From assembly GCF_002278135.3 (NCBI RefSeq), contig NZ_CP029425.2:3882001-3946000 (forward strand): a stretch of DNA of 64,000 nt, given 5' to 3'. The DNA is from Bradyrhizobium ottawaense. GTDB lineage: Bacteria; Pseudomonadota; Alphaproteobacteria; Rhizobiales; Xanthobacteraceae. The notes beneath the pieces were generated by a model. That model worked only from the letters and a program-made list of their open reading frames with translations, was not told the DNA's origin and did no database searches. Below, piece by piece: positions 31,088 through 40,665 of the stretch. Position 1 is the stretch's first letter; each line of letters starts with the position of its first letter. The translations under genes were made by a program, and so were the position numbers.

Positions 31088-31870
31088 ATGCAACAGCAGA
31101 GTGCAGACAGCATCGATCTTGGCGGCCTCGTCGCCGATCTCAACAGCCTGCTGCGGCTGAAGACGACAGTGATCGGCATGAAGCTGTTCGCGCAAGCGGC
31201 AGAGATGGAGGCGATCCCGAAAATCCGGCGGCCGAATGCGATCCACACCACCGACCAGATCGTCAGCATGGCCGCGCGCCTGGGCTGGACCGTCGGCATC
31301 ACGGCCGATGACCTTGTCGGCGCGCAATGCCGCGCGGTGATCGGGCTCGCGCCGCAGGACGAGAAGTGGCTCGCCGGCGAAAATTATGTCGGGGTCTGGC
31401 ACGGCACGGCGGAGGACGCGCGCAAGCGCCAGGAGGCGCTGGACGTGGTTCCGTTCGGACACTATCAGGCGCTCGCCGTCAGTCCGCTCGCCAGCGGCCG
31501 GCTCGATCCGCCCGACATCTGCCTGGTCTATGCGACGCCGGGACAGATGATCATCCTGATCAACGGGCTGCAATATACCGGCTACAAGAAGTTCGAATGG
31601 GGCGTCGTCGGAGAGACGGCTTGCGCGGATTCCTGGGGGCGGGCGCTCAAGACCGGGGAGCCCAGCCTGTCCTTGCCATGCTATGCCGAACGGCGCTATG
31701 GCGGCGTGCCGGACGAGGAGATGCTGATGGCCTTGAAGCCGTCGCATCTCGCCAAGGCAATTGAAGGCATGAAGGCGCTGGCCAGGAACGGCCTGCGCTA
31801 TCCGATCCCGCCCTATGGCATTCAAAGCGACGTCCGTGCCGGCATGGGCGTGAGCTACGCGAAGAAGTAA
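31088..31870 (+). CDS. DUF169-domain protein
   Basis: This is a 260-residue cytoplasmic protein. The opening LGGLVADLNSLLRLKTTVIG and the ending DVRAGMGVSYAKK frame a DUF169 domain, whose function is not established. No catalytic motif can be named. It lies 55 bases after ydcF and only 9 bases before the saccharopine-dehydrogenase-like gene, so the last two probably share a transcript. Confidence 0.78.
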   Translation: MQQQSADSIDLGGLVADLNSLLRLKTTVIGMKLFAQAAEMEAIPKIRRPNAIHTTDQIVSMAARLGWTVGITADDLVGAQCRAVIGLAPQDEKWLAGENYVGVWHGTAEDARKRQEALDVVPFGHYQALAVSPLASGRLDPPDICLVYATPGQMIILINGLQYTGYKKFEWGVVGETACADSWGRALKTGEPSLSLPCYAERRYGGVPDEEMLMALKPSHLAKAIEGMKALARNGLRYPIPPYGIQSDVRAGMGVSYAKK

Positions 31871-31879
31871 AGGCCAGTC

Positions 31880-33058
31880 ATGAGCTCTGCGAAATTCGAC
31901 ATCGTCGTCTACGGCGCGACCGGATTCACCGGCCAGCTCGTCGCCGAGTATCTGGCGGCACATTACAAGGACGACAAGGCGCTGACATGGGCGATGGCGG
32001 GCCGCAGCCTCGACAAGCTCAAATCGGTGCGCGACGCCATCGGCGCGCCCGCGGATACGCCGCTGATCGTGGCGGATGCGTCGGACGCTGCCTCGCTGAA
32101 GGCGATGGTGGCGCAGACCAGATCGGTGATCACGACGGTCGGACCGTACCAATTCTACGGTGAAGAGCTGCTCGCAGCCTGCGTTGCACAGGGCACAGAC
32201 TATTTCGATCTCTGCGGCGAGCCGGTCTGGATGCGCCAGATGATCGACAAGTACGATGCGGCGGCCAAGGCGAGCGGCGCGCGCATCGTGTTTTCCTGCG
32301 GCTATGATTCCGTGCCGTTCGAGCTCGGCACATTCTTCGTGCAGGAAGAGGCGAGGCGCGTGTTCGGCGCGCCTGTTGCGCGCGTCAAGGGCCGCGTGCG
32401 CGACATGCGCGGCACGCTGTCAGGCGGGACAGCGGCGAGCGCGAAGGCGACCTTCGATGCCGTCGCCAAGGATCTCAGCCTCGTCGCCATCCTCAACGAC
32501 CATTTTGCGCTGACGCCCGGATTTACCGGTCCGAAGCAGCCGAAAGGCAACAGAGCGGCTTACGAGGAGGATCTGCAATCCTGGGCCGCGCCGTTCATGA
32601 TGGCGCTGATCAACACCCGCAACGTCCATCGCTCCAACATGCTGATGGGCTTTCCCTACGGCCGCGAGTTCGTCTACGACGAGATGGTCCTGACCGGTCC
32701 CGGCGAGAAGGGCGAGGCCAACGCGAAGCGAGTGATGGCGGTCAATGCCGAGAAGACCGGGCCGAATGCGCCGAAGCCAGGCGAGGGGCCGTCGAAGGAA
32801 GAGCGCGAGAACGGTCTATTCAACCTGCTCTATGTCGCGATCGCGCCCGACGGCCGCATGGTCCGCGCCGGCGTCACCGGCGACCGCGATCCCGGCTACG
32901 GCTCGACCTCGAAGATGATCTCCGAATGCGCGATCTGCCTGCTGCGCGACGCCGCGGACGTTCCGGCCGGCTTCTGGACCCCGGGCGCAGCGATGCAGCA
33001 CAAGCTGATCAAGCGGCTGCAGGATCATGCCGGGCTGACGTTCGGGGTGGAGGGCTAG
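31880..33058 (+). CDS. Saccharopine-dehydrogenase-like NAD(P) oxidoreductase
   Basis: This is a 392-residue protein. The N-terminal Rossmann fold opens IVVYGATGFTGQLVAEYL with the GxxGxxG motif, followed by VITTVGPYQFYGEELLAACV and FSCGYDSVPFELG. This is the pattern of the saccharopine-dehydrogenase-like family that includes trans-acting enoyl reductases of lipid and polyketide pathways (known). It is the last gene of a plus-strand run of three and follows the DUF169 gene by 9 bases. The substrate is unknown. The IS110 element lies 200 bases downstream. Confidence 0.85.
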   Translation: MSSAKFDIVVYGATGFTGQLVAEYLAAHYKDDKALTWAMAGRSLDKLKSVRDAIGAPADTPLIVADASDAASLKAMVAQTRSVITTVGPYQFYGEELLAACVAQGTDYFDLCGEPVWMRQMIDKYDAAAKASGARIVFSCGYDSVPFELGTFFVQEEARRVFGAPVARVKGRVRDMRGTLSGGTAASAKATFDAVAKDLSLVAILNDHFALTPGFTGPKQPKGNRAAYEEDLQSWAAPFMMALINTRNVHRSNMLMGFPYGREFVYDEMVLTGPGEKGEANAKRVMAVNAEKTGPNAPKPGEGPSKEERENGLFNLLYVAIAPDGRMVRAGVTGDRDPGYGSTSKMISECAICLLRDAADVPAGFWTPGAAMQHKLIKRLQDHAGLTFGVEG

Positions 33059-33261
33059 CTCGGTGCCGTAGCAACCATTAAAGCACGCCCGATTTCCGCG
33101 AGCATGACGCCGTGCTTGCGGCCGTCAAGGCGTGGCCTGGCGGCAGTCGACGTGAGGTGAGACGAGCGCGACGGCCATCCTTGACGGCCGCGGCGCGCGG
33201 CGTCGTCTTGACGGCAGGTCGGGACGAAGAAACGGTCGCCTGATCGAACAAAGAAACGAGA
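33059..33261. other. Intergenic region between oxidoreductase and IS110 transposase
   Basis: There is no gene. The stretch is GC-rich and includes an inverted similarity (GGCCGTCAAGG and CCTTGACGGCC, 33120-33130 and 33178-33188), which may be part of the left end of the IS110 element. Confidence 0.5.
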
Positions 33262-34233
33262 TCAGGTGACGGACACACTCGCGGTTCTGGGCGGTTCGGC
33301 GACCCACGGTGTTCCGCGGGCGACGACGGCGTTGATGATGACGATCAGCTTCCTGGCACAGGCGACCAGCGCGCGCTTGTGGCCCTTGCCGGCGGCGATC
33401 AGCCGGCTGTACAGGGCCATGAGCTGCGGATTCCAGCGGAAGGATGCCGGAAGAGCTGCGGTGTAGAGCGCCTGACGCAAGCGCTGGCGTCCGCCGTCAA
33501 TCCTGCGGGCGCCGACATGCTTGCCGCTGTCGTCATCGTACGGCGCAAGCCCGGTGAGGGCTGCGGCTTGCTCGCGGGTGATCTGACCGATCTCGGGCAT
33601 CCTGATCAAGATGGCAACCGCGGTCGGCAAGCCGCTGCCGCCAACGCTGTAGATCAGATCGAGCCGTGCGGCGAGATCGCGATGCTTGCGGATCGCTGCC
33701 ACCAGGGCCTTGAACTCGGCTCGTCTGTGCTTGGCCAACAGAGCGATCTGCTCCTTCCAGAACTTCTGGATACGTTCGTCAGGGCAGCTCTCCAGCCGAT
33801 TCTTGAGCTTTGCGATGTCCTCCTTGATCTGGTCGATCATCGTCAGATGCACGGCAAAAGGCTGCAGCCGGGGGTCTGGAGCGGGATGGATCTTCTTGAC
33901 CGCGGCGGTGCAGGCCGCAATCAATGCGGCATCCATTTTGTCGTTCTTGGCCCGTTGCAAATGGAACGTGGCATAGGCGCGGACCTGGATCGGCTGAAAC
34001 ACGATGACGACAAACCGCTGGCGTCGCAGTTCGGCGACCGCCGCCTGCTCGTAACCACCGCTTGCCTCGATCCCAACCCGCTTGACCTTGTGGCGCTTCA
34101 GCCACTCCACCAGCTCCTGGTGGCCTTCCGCCGTGTTCTTGACCTGCAGCTCCTCCGAACTGCCATCGAGCGCCACGTCGAGCTTATCTTTGCTGGTATC
34201 GATTCCAGCACAGATCGTGTTACGTTTGGCCAT
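33262..34233 (-). CDS. IS110-family transposase (DEDD)
   Basis: The protein has 323 residues from the ATG at 34233; a longer start at 34281 is possible. The N-terminal DEDD catalytic domain shows AGIDTSKDKLDVAL, GIEASGGYEQAA and RAKNDKMDAALIA. A coiled-coil region follows, and the C-terminal transposase_20 domain has the PTAVAILIRMPEIGQI and ALTGLAPYDDDSGKH motifs. The frame is intact, so the element may still be active. IS110 elements usually lack clear terminal repeats; the ends probably lie in the flanking 33059-33261 and 34234-34430 gaps. Confidence 0.93.
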   Translation of the reverse strand: MAKRNTICAGIDTSKDKLDVALDGSSEELQVKNTAEGHQELVEWLKRHKVKRVGIEASGGYEQAAVAELRRQRFVVIVFQPIQVRAYATFHLQRAKNDKMDAALIAACTAAVKKIHPAPDPRLQPFAVHLTMIDQIKEDIAKLKNRLESCPDERIQKFWKEQIALLAKHRRAEFKALVAAIRKHRDLAARLDLIYSVGGSGLPTAVAILIRMPEIGQITREQAAALTGLAPYDDDSGKHVGARRIDGGRQRLRQALYTAALPASFRWNPQLMALYSRLIAAGKGHKRALVACARKLIVIINAVVARGTPWVAEPPRTASVSVT

Positions 34234-34541
34234 CTTCCTCGACCCTCCCTTGTGATGCGAACCTGAAGTTCGTTCAACCATGCGGGTCCCGATGAAGTGC
34301 CGACCGCGATCTTGCTACAAAACGCAGCCCTCAAGGCTTCGGTGGGCATCGATCCGATCGATCGGCGGCCCAGCTCGGGCGGCCACCCGGGCTGGGCCAT
34401 TCCTCACGGAACCAGGCCATTCTAATCCGGCGCGCTAATACAAGGGTGGGCAAAGGCGCAACGCGCCGTGCCCACCATTGTCCCGATTGGATAGAAATGG
34501 TGGGCACGCTGCGCTTTGCCCACCCTACGGCACCGTCTCTG
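34234..34541. other. IS110 flank and REP-like palindrome
   Basis: The left part is the likely end of the IS110 element. The right part, 34444-34533, is a repeat that opens GGGTGGGCAAAGGCGC and closes GCTTTGCCCACCCTACG, so the ends are complementary. There is no gene. Confidence 0.6.
34444..34533. repeat. REP/BIME-like palindromic repeat, copy 1
   Basis: The two arms GGGTGGGCAAAGGCGC and GCTTTGCCCACCCTAC pair, with inner elements GCCGTGCCCACCA and TGGTGGGCACG also facing each other. The same family occurs at 43034-43163. On one strand it has the GTAG head typical of REP sequences. Confidence 0.75.
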
Positions 34542-35738
34542 TTACACCGCCCGCGCATCATACGCGTACATGAACTCCATGCTTTTCGATCCCAGCGGCA
34601 GCAGCCATTTCAGCATCTGATTGCGCACCCACGCGCCGGTGGCGCTGAATTCGCGCTTGCTGTTGCCGTTGCGGCGGGCCATGGCGACGATCTTCTCGGT
34701 GCGCGGGCGACGCTCGGCCTCGAAGGCCTGGAAGGTGGCGCCGAGCTCCTGGCCCTCCTGCATCAGGCGGGCAAGGCGCATCGCATCCTCGAGCGCGAGC
34801 GAAGCACCCTGGCCGGCATGGGGGCTGGTCGCATGCGCGGCGTCCCCAATCAGCAGCGAGCGCTTGCGCGACCAGGTCGGCAGGCTCGCGACGTCGAGCG
34901 TGTCGGTGACCACGATGTTCTCGGCGGCCTCGATGATATCGGGGATCGGGTCGTGCCAGCCGCGGTGGAAGCCGCGCAGATGCTGCTTCAGCGTCGACCA
35001 GTCGAGCGCGCGAAACATCGCGGCGTCCATGCCGTGCGCGGGCTGCGTGCTCCACCACATCACGCCGTCCGTGGGATCGGGGCTGCAATAGCCGTAGCCG
35101 AAGAAGCCGCTCTGGCCGAACGTGGTCTCGACGTGCCGGCCGATCGATCTGCCGTCGAGGACGGCGTGCGGCACGAAGCCGCCGAAGCCGATCAGTCCGG
35201 TGTTGAACGGCTGGGGTCCGTCCGGCACCACCTGCCGACGTGTGATCGAGTGCACGCCGTCGGCACCGATCAGGAAGTCCCCCTCGGCTGTGGTGCCGTC
35301 GGCGAAATAGGCAATGATCGGCTGGTCGCCGCGATCCTCGACCTTGATCAGGCGCTTCTCGAAATAGAGCGAAACGCAGGCGCACCAGGCCTTGTCGATC
35401 AGGATTTCGTTCAGCGTGGCGCGGCAGACGTTCACCGCAGGCTGGCCGAAGCGCCGTTCCATGTCGCGGTTGATCGAACCGAGCCTCACGCCGCCTTGAG
35501 AATAGAAGTCGAAGGATTCTGCGACCGAGCCGCGGCCGATCAACTCATTCGCCAGCCCGATCTCGTCCATCACATGCATGCCGTTCGGCGCGATCTGAAG
35601 GCCGCCGCCGATGCCCTTCGAATAGGGCCAGGCCTCGAAGATCGCGGACTCGATGCCGGCGCGGCGCAGCAGGATCGCGGCCACGGGGCCGGCAATGCCG
35701 GCGCCGATGATCAGGGCCTTGCGGGGTCGATAGGACAT
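34542..35738 (-). CDS. FAD-dependent monooxygenase
   Basis: This is a 398-residue class A flavin monooxygenase. The FAD motif ALIIGAGIAGPVAAILLRRA is at the N-terminus. FLIGADGVHSITRR is the mid DG motif near residue 170. SLLIGDAAHATSPHAGQG is the GD motif near residue 295. It hydroxylates an aromatic or related compound with NAD(P)H and oxygen, substrate unknown. It is divergent from a marR gene, with a palindromic operator in the 84-base gap, so induction by the MarR ligand (perhaps the substrate) is likely. Confidence 0.9.
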   Translation of the reverse strand: MSYRPRKALIIGAGIAGPVAAILLRRAGIESAIFEAWPYSKGIGGGLQIAPNGMHVMDEIGLANELIGRGSVAESFDFYSQGGVRLGSINRDMERRFGQPAVNVCRATLNEILIDKAWCACVSLYFEKRLIKVEDRGDQPIIAYFADGTTAEGDFLIGADGVHSITRRQVVPDGPQPFNTGLIGFGGFVPHAVLDGRSIGRHVETTFGQSGFFGYGYCSPDPTDGVMWWSTQPAHGMDAAMFRALDWSTLKQHLRGFHRGWHDPIPDIIEAAENIVVTDTLDVASLPTWSRKRSLLIGDAAHATSPHAGQGASLALEDAMRLARLMQEGQELGATFQAFEAERRPRTEKIVAMARRNGNSKREFSATGAWVRNQMLKWLLPLGSKSMEFMYAYDARAV

Positions 35739-35787
35739 GGCTTGCTCCCGACGTTTCCGTGGTGCTAGGAGGAATTACGGTCGCTAA

Positions 35788-35824
35788 ATATCTTAGTTAC
35801 TAAGATATATATCGCCTAAGATAT
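35788..35824. promoter_or_regulatory. MarR operator between monooxygenase and marR
   Basis: ATATCTTAG-TTA-CTAAGATAT (35788-35808) is a perfect 9-base palindrome. A second half-site, CTAAGATAT, at 35816-35824 overlaps the marR start codon. Binding would block both divergent promoters. The part 35795-35813 is repeated with one mismatch at 27974-27992. Confidence 0.8.
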
Positions 35825-36362
35825 GAGGTCCGCCTTGTCAAGGACGAAGGCGCGCAACGCGCTGCTGCAGGAGCTCGAGGACGCCATGCGCCGGTCGTCC
35901 GCGCAGGGCGTGCTCTATGGGCAAACCGTTGCCAATGTTGCCGGAATTGCCAATTCCGATCTCGAATGCATGGACATCCTGTATCTCGAAGGACGCGTCA
36001 CTGCCGGGAGGCTCGCCGAGGTCACGGGGCTCACGACCGGTGCCATCACCGGCGTGGTCGATCGGCTCGAAAAGGCGGGGCTGGTGCGCCGTGAACGCGA
36101 TGAGAAAGACCGCCGCAAGGTCTTCATCGCCGTCGTGCCGGACGCGGCGATGAAGATCGGCCAATTCTACGTGCCGATGCAGCAGGCGATGGAAAAGGTA
36201 TTCGGCGGCTATTCCGACGAGGAATTGAGGCTGCTGCTGCGTTTCGCCAACGAAGGCTACAAGGGCGTGCTCGCGGCGACCGAGGCGCTGAAGAGCCTGC
36301 TCGACACGCCGCCGGAAAAACGTCCGGCTCTCAAGCTGAAGACGCGTCCTCGCCAGCCCTGA
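35823..36362 (+). CDS. MarR-family transcriptional regulator
   Basis: This is a 179-residue protein. The winged helix contains RVTAGRLAEVTGLTTGAITG, then VVDRLEKAGLVRRERDEKDR, with a normal MarR wing. The first 45 residues form the dimerisation helix. It is divergent from the flavin monooxygenase gene and its start lies in the operator, so it probably represses itself and that gene. Its 3' end overlaps the convergent wzy-like gene by 32 bases. Confidence 0.9.
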   Translation: MRSALSRTKARNALLQELEDAMRRSSAQGVLYGQTVANVAGIANSDLECMDILYLEGRVTAGRLAEVTGLTTGAITGVVDRLEKAGLVRRERDEKDRRKVFIAVVPDAAMKIGQFYVPMQQAMEKVFGGYSDEELRLLLRFANEGYKGVLAATEALKSLLDTPPEKRPALKLKTRPRQP

Positions 36363-37590
36363 TCTTGTAGATCTGCGCGGCCGCGATCATGCCCCACATC
36401 GCGCCCAGCATCATCCAGAAGTGCCGCCAGTGGTCGGTGTCGATCACGAAGCTTTCGCCGACGGTGCCGACGAAGGCGGAGAACACGGCGAGATAAGCGC
36501 GCTGCCAGGGCACCGGGACGAAGATGTGCCGGAAGCCCATGATGACGGTGGTGAAGACCAGCGCGGGATAACACACGCCGGACAGCCAGCCGCCGGACAT
36601 AAAGGCGTTGAGATAGGAGTTGTGGGTGTCCTCGGGGAAGAAGCGGTGGAATTGCAGGGGGCCGATGCCGAACGGCAGGTCGAGCGCCATCTCTGCGCCC
36701 AGGATGTGGCGGCCGAACCGGCCGAAGCGGCCCTCGTCGTAGCTCTGGTCGAAGCTCGCGCGCTGCTTGAACATCTCGGCGGTGGAATCGAACGACAGCA
36801 GCACCGCGATCAGCGCGAGCCCCAGCACGGCGGCGACGATCGCCATGATGATGATGCGCGAGCGCTGCGCGTTGGTGCGGCTGGTCAGCACCATCAGCGC
36901 CAGCATGAAGGCGGAGGTCAGCACGAGGCCGCCCCAGGCGGCACGTGAGAAGGCGAGCAGGATCGCCAGCGACATGATGCCGAAGGCGATGACGTTGCGG
37001 AACGCCTTCGCCAGCTTGTCCGAGACCACGCTCTGCAGCGCGAACAGCGCCGGCAGAATCAGGAAGGCGCCGAGCACGTTCGGATCCTTGAACGTGCCGC
37101 GCGCGCGGCCGTAGAGCGTAAGGAGATCGTCGCCGCCCGGCACCAGGTGGAAGTAGCCGGCGACCGCCAGGAGTGAGGCGATCATCGCGCCGACCACGAG
37201 GCCGCGGCGGAGCATGTCGAGCCGGGCCGCGGTGTCTTCGGACGTGACCATCGCGAAGAACACCACGGTCACCGCCATGTACCAGGAGGTCGCGATCCAG
37301 CTTACGACCTCGGACCGCTCGAACAGCGGGATCGCGCTGATGGTGTAGCCGACATTGAGCAGGACCAGCATCAGCACCAGCGGCATCAGCGCGAGCCGCA
37401 GCCGCAGGCCGGTGGCGAAGAACGTGACGGCTGCGAGCAGCGTCATGATCTCGTAGGGGCTCGGCTCGATGAAGACGACCGCGCCGGAGGCACCGACCAG
37501 CCACACCAGCGCGCGCTGCAGCGCCAGCACGCCGGGCGCAGCCGGTACGGCTACGTTCACTCCACCGGCTGTCGCCGCATACGCCATCAC
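36331..37590 (-). CDS. O-antigen ligase/polymerase-like membrane protein (Wzy type)
   Basis: This is a 419-residue protein with about ten to twelve hydrophobic segments. A large periplasmic loop near residues 270-330 contains GRFGRFGRHILGAEMALDLP and HNSYLNAFMSGG, a pattern of the Wzy_C/O-antigen-ligase family, which joins polysaccharide repeat units at the outer face of the inner membrane. Its position next to an initiating glycosyl-phosphate transferase and a GT4 enzyme supports an exopolysaccharide role. The 3' end overlaps the convergent marR gene by 32 bases. Confidence 0.82.
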   Translation of the reverse strand: MMAYAATAGGVNVAVPAAPGVLALQRALVWLVGASGAVVFIEPSPYEIMTLLAAVTFFATGLRLRLALMPLVLMLVLLNVGYTISAIPLFERSEVVSWIATSWYMAVTVVFFAMVTSEDTAARLDMLRRGLVVGAMIASLLAVAGYFHLVPGGDDLLTLYGRARGTFKDPNVLGAFLILPALFALQSVVSDKLAKAFRNVIAFGIMSLAILLAFSRAAWGGLVLTSAFMLALMVLTSRTNAQRSRIIIMAIVAAVLGLALIAVLLSFDSTAEMFKQRASFDQSYDEGRFGRFGRHILGAEMALDLPFGIGPLQFHRFFPEDTHNSYLNAFMSGGWLSGVCYPALVFTTVIMGFRHIFVPVPWQRAYLAVFSAFVGTVGESFVIDTDHWRHFWMMLGAMWGMIAAAQIYKIRAGEDASSA

Positions 37591-37658
37591 ATGCTCACGC
37601 TATTCGGACGCCAAACACCGCTGTCATCGCCCGGTCAAGCCGGGGCATGACGGAAAAC

Positions 37659-39182
37659 TCAATACGCGTTCTCGTTCTTGGTCAGCAGCGAGATCGGTGT
37701 CTTCAGGAGAATGTAGAGGTCGAACAGCACCGACCAGTTCTCGATGTAATAGAGGTCGAACTCGACGCGCTTCTGGATCTTCTCTTCGTTGTCGATCTCG
37801 CCGCGCCAGCCGTTGATCTGGGCCCAGCCGGTGATGCCGGGCTTGACGCGGTGGCGGGCGAAATAGCCGTCGACGGCTTCGTCGAACAGCCGACTCTGCA
37901 GCTTGCCCTGCACCGCATGCGGGCGCGGGCCGACCAAAGAGAGATTGCCGGAGAAGACCACGTTGAAGAGCTGCGGCAGCTCGTCGAGGCTGGTCTTGCG
38001 GATGAAGCGTCCGACGCGGGTGACGCGCGGATCGTTCTTGGTCACGACCTTGGAGGCCGTGGGATCGGCCTGATGGTGGTACATCGAGCGGAATTTGTAG
38101 ACGTCGATGCGCTCGTTGTTGAAGCCGAAGCGCTTCTGGCGGAACAGCGCCGGGCCGGGGCTGTCGAGCTTCACCGCCAGCGCCACCAGCCCCATCACCG
38201 GCAGCGCCACGAGCAGCGCGAGGCTGCCGACGACGCGGTCGAACAGCCATTTCATCACCAGATCCCAGTCGGTGATCGGCGCCTCGAACACGTCGAGCGT
38301 CGGCACCTCGCCGAGATAGGAATAGGAGCGGGGCCGGAAGCGCAGCTTGTTGGTGTGCGCGGAAAGGCGGATGTCGACCGGCAGCACCCAGAGCTTCTTC
38401 AGCATTTCCAGGATGCGCGTTTCCGCCGAGATCGGCAGCGCGAACAGCACGAGATCGACGCGGGTGCGGCGGGCGAATTCGACGATGTCGTCGACCTTGC
38501 CGAGCTTGCGCGCGCCGGCGCAGGTGTCGAGCGCGCGGCTGTCGTTGCGGTCGTCGAACACGCCGAGCACGTGGATGTCGGAATCCTCCTGCGCTTTGAG
38601 CGTTTCGACCAGCTGCTCGCCGTTGCTGTCGGCGCCGACGATGATGGTGCGGCGGTCGAGCCGGCCCTGGCGCGCCCAGCCGCGCACCAGCGATCGCAGC
38701 ACCAGACGCTCGGCAAGCAGCGCGGCGAGCCCGAGGAAATAGAAGGCGGCAAGCCACAGCCGCGAGATTTCGCTGCCGTATTTGGCGAAGAAGGAGATGC
38801 CGATGAACAGCAGGAAGACGAACGACCAGGACGAGATCATCCGTGTCATCTGCCGGAGCTGACCGCGGAACAGCTGCACCTGATAGATGTCGGCGGCCTG
38901 GAAGCAGATCACGGCGGCGATCGATACGGCGATGACCTCGGCGGGATAGACCCAGCTGAAGCCGGAGAGCGGCATGACGTAGCCGACATAGAGCGCGATA
39001 CCGACGAGGCTGAGCAGCGCGAAGTCGGCCACGCGCACGAAGCCGGCGATCACGATCGGCGAATAGGCGCGGGCGACCTTCTGGTTGACGACGTCGAGGG
39101 CTGCGGGCGAGAGCCGGCGGCGGCGCTCCACGAAGGGTTGGTCAGCCGGTTTCGCCGCGGCACTGGTCGCGGCATCGAGCAT
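37659..39182 (-). CDS. Undecaprenyl-phosphate glycosyl-1-phosphate transferase (WcaJ/ExoY type)
   Basis: The protein has 507 residues from the ATG at 39182; 39266 is an alternative. Four or five N-terminal membrane helices and a CoA-binding-like Rossmann domain ([17 protein letters not shown]) are followed by the C-terminal bacterial sugar transferase domain. That domain holds [42 protein letters not shown] and [15 protein letters not shown]. It attaches the first sugar phosphate to the lipid carrier at the inner membrane. Being first in the leftward EPS gene set fits that role. Confidence 0.92.
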   Translation of the reverse strand: MLDAATSAAAKPADQPFVERRRRLSPAALDVVNQKVARAYSPIVIAGFVRVADFALLSLVGIALYVGYVMPLSGFSWVYPAEVIAVSIAAVICFQAADIYQVQLFRGQLRQMTRMISSWSFVFLLFIGISFFAKYGSEISRLWLAAFYFLGLAALLAERLVLRSLVRGWARQGRLDRRTIIVGADSNGEQLVETLKAQEDSDIHVLGVFDDRNDSRALDTCAGARKLGKVDDIVEFARRTRVDLVLFALPISAETRILEMLKKLWVLPVDIRLSAHTNKLRFRPRSYSYLGEVPTLDVFEAPITDWDLVMKWLFDRVVGSLALLVALPVMGLVALAVKLDSPGPALFRQKRFGFNNERIDVYKFRSMYHHQADPTASKVVTKNDPRVTRVGRFIRKTSLDELPQLFNVVFSGNLSLVGPRPHAVQGKLQSRLFDEAVDGYFARHRVKPGITGWAQINGWRGEIDNEEKIQKRVEFDLYYIENWSVLFDLYILLKTPISLLTKNENAY

Positions 39183-39326
39183 CGAGCGTGCGTTGAGCGG
39201 TTCCACGGGCGTCCACGTCCATTTCAAGCACCCGCGGGCCAATGGCATTGGCGCCCCGGGCGGCATCCCCCGGTCCTTCGATTATCGAACAAATCGGAAG
39301 ATTTTCTAAAGCGGGCTTAAGGATGG

Positions 39327-40460
39327 TTAATGATTGGCAAATGCGTCGCGATAGCCGGCGATCACGCCGTCGACCATGGCGGCTTGCGAGAAATGCGCCG
39401 AGATGCGTTCGCGCAACGACACGGCGCGCTGCGCCGTTGCGGTGGGATCGTCGAGTGCGGCCGCGATCGCCTCGGCCATGGCCTCGGAATTGCTCGGCGC
39501 GAACAGGGCCGGACTCTCGGAGCCGAAGATCTCGGGAATGCCGCCGATGCGCGATGCGATCATGGGAATGCCGGCAGCGCCGGCCTCGATCACGACATAG
39601 GGCATGGAATCGCCGCGCGAGGGGACGACCAGCAGCCGCCCCTTGGAGAAGCCGTAGCGCGCCTTGACGTGACCGATGAAGCGGATGGCGCCGGACAAAC
39701 CGAGCTTCTCGACCTGCGCCTTCAGCGCCGCCGTCTCCTCGCCGTCGCCGCCGAGCGTCAGCGTGACCTTCTTGCCGCCCTCGTGCAGGCGCGCCACGGC
39801 ATCGACCAGGAGATCGGCGCCCTTGATGTGCCTGAACTCGCCGACATAGGCGAGGTCGGTCGCATCGTCGGTGGTCACGACCGGCTCGAACTCCTCGGGC
39901 GTGACGCCGTTGAAGACGCAATGCACCACGCCCTTGGGCGTGCCGACGATGCGTTGATAGGTGTCGCGGGCAAACGCGCTTTCGAACAGGAACAGGTCGG
40001 TCGAATCCATCAGCGAGCGCTCGAGTCGCGCGTAAAACTCGCCCTTCAAGGTGTTGAGGGGATAATGCAGCGAGCCGCCGTGCGGCGTGTAGATGCGGAT
40101 GGTGTCGTCGGAGCGTCGCCGCATGCGGATGAAGGCGCCGGCCTTGGCGCCGTGGCCGTGCATGACGTCGGGCTTCAGGGTGGCAATCAGGCGCCGCATG
40201 CGAAGCCACACCAAAACGTCGTCCGGAGAGGGCTCGCGGCGGATCGCCATCCGGTGCACGCCGAGCTTCAGCCGCGGCGCGAGCTCGGCGAGGGCCTTGT
40301 CGGCGCGCTCGCCCCCGGTGAGGCTATCGGCGAGGATGCCGACATGGTGGCCGCGGTCGACCTGGCCGTTGGCGACGTCGAGGATGTGGCGGAAGATGCC
40401 GCCGACCGGAGCACGCACGGCGTGCAGGATACGAAGCGGCCGGTCAGGAGAGGGGGGCAT
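39327..40460 (-). CDS. GT4-family glycosyltransferase
   Basis: This is a 377-residue GT-B fold enzyme. The N-terminal acceptor domain has RAPVGGIFRHILDVANGQVD and HGHGAKAG. The C-terminal nucleotide-sugar domain has LAYVGEFRHIKGADLLVDAV, the GGDGEE strand and the EX7E region PYVVIEAGAAGIPMIAS. It adds a sugar to the lipid-linked exopolysaccharide intermediate in the cytoplasm; donor and linkage are unknown. It lies 145 bases upstream of the wcaJ-like gene in the same direction and is divergent from the co-polymerase gene. Confidence 0.9.
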   Translation of the reverse strand: MPPSPDRPLRILHAVRAPVGGIFRHILDVANGQVDRGHHVGILADSLTGGERADKALAELAPRLKLGVHRMAIRREPSPDDVLVWLRMRRLIATLKPDVMHGHGAKAGAFIRMRRRSDDTIRIYTPHGGSLHYPLNTLKGEFYARLERSLMDSTDLFLFESAFARDTYQRIVGTPKGVVHCVFNGVTPEEFEPVVTTDDATDLAYVGEFRHIKGADLLVDAVARLHEGGKKVTLTLGGDGEETAALKAQVEKLGLSGAIRFIGHVKARYGFSKGRLLVVPSRGDSMPYVVIEAGAAGIPMIASRIGGIPEIFGSESPALFAPSNSEAMAEAIAAALDDPTATAQRAVSLRERISAHFSQAAMVDGVIAGYRDAFANH

Positions 40461-40665
40461 GAATCAAAACCAGCGCTCGACGGCGAATGCCGAACAATTC
40501 CTAGGAAAATATCGAGACGGATTAAGGGGCCTCGTGGTTAACAAACGGTGACGCGTGCGCCTGCGCAAGTCGCCGCATGCCGCGATTAACCCAGCGGCAA
40601 CCTTAATGGAGTGTAATCGCCGGGGTTGAGGTAGCTTAGTGGCGTTGCCCCTGCGGGAGTGTTCG
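40461..40665. promoter_or_regulatory. Divergent promoter region of the EPS genes
   Basis: There is no gene. It separates the leftward GT4 gene and the rightward co-polymerase gene, so both promoters must lie here. I cannot fix boxes or operator repeats. Confidence 0.5.
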
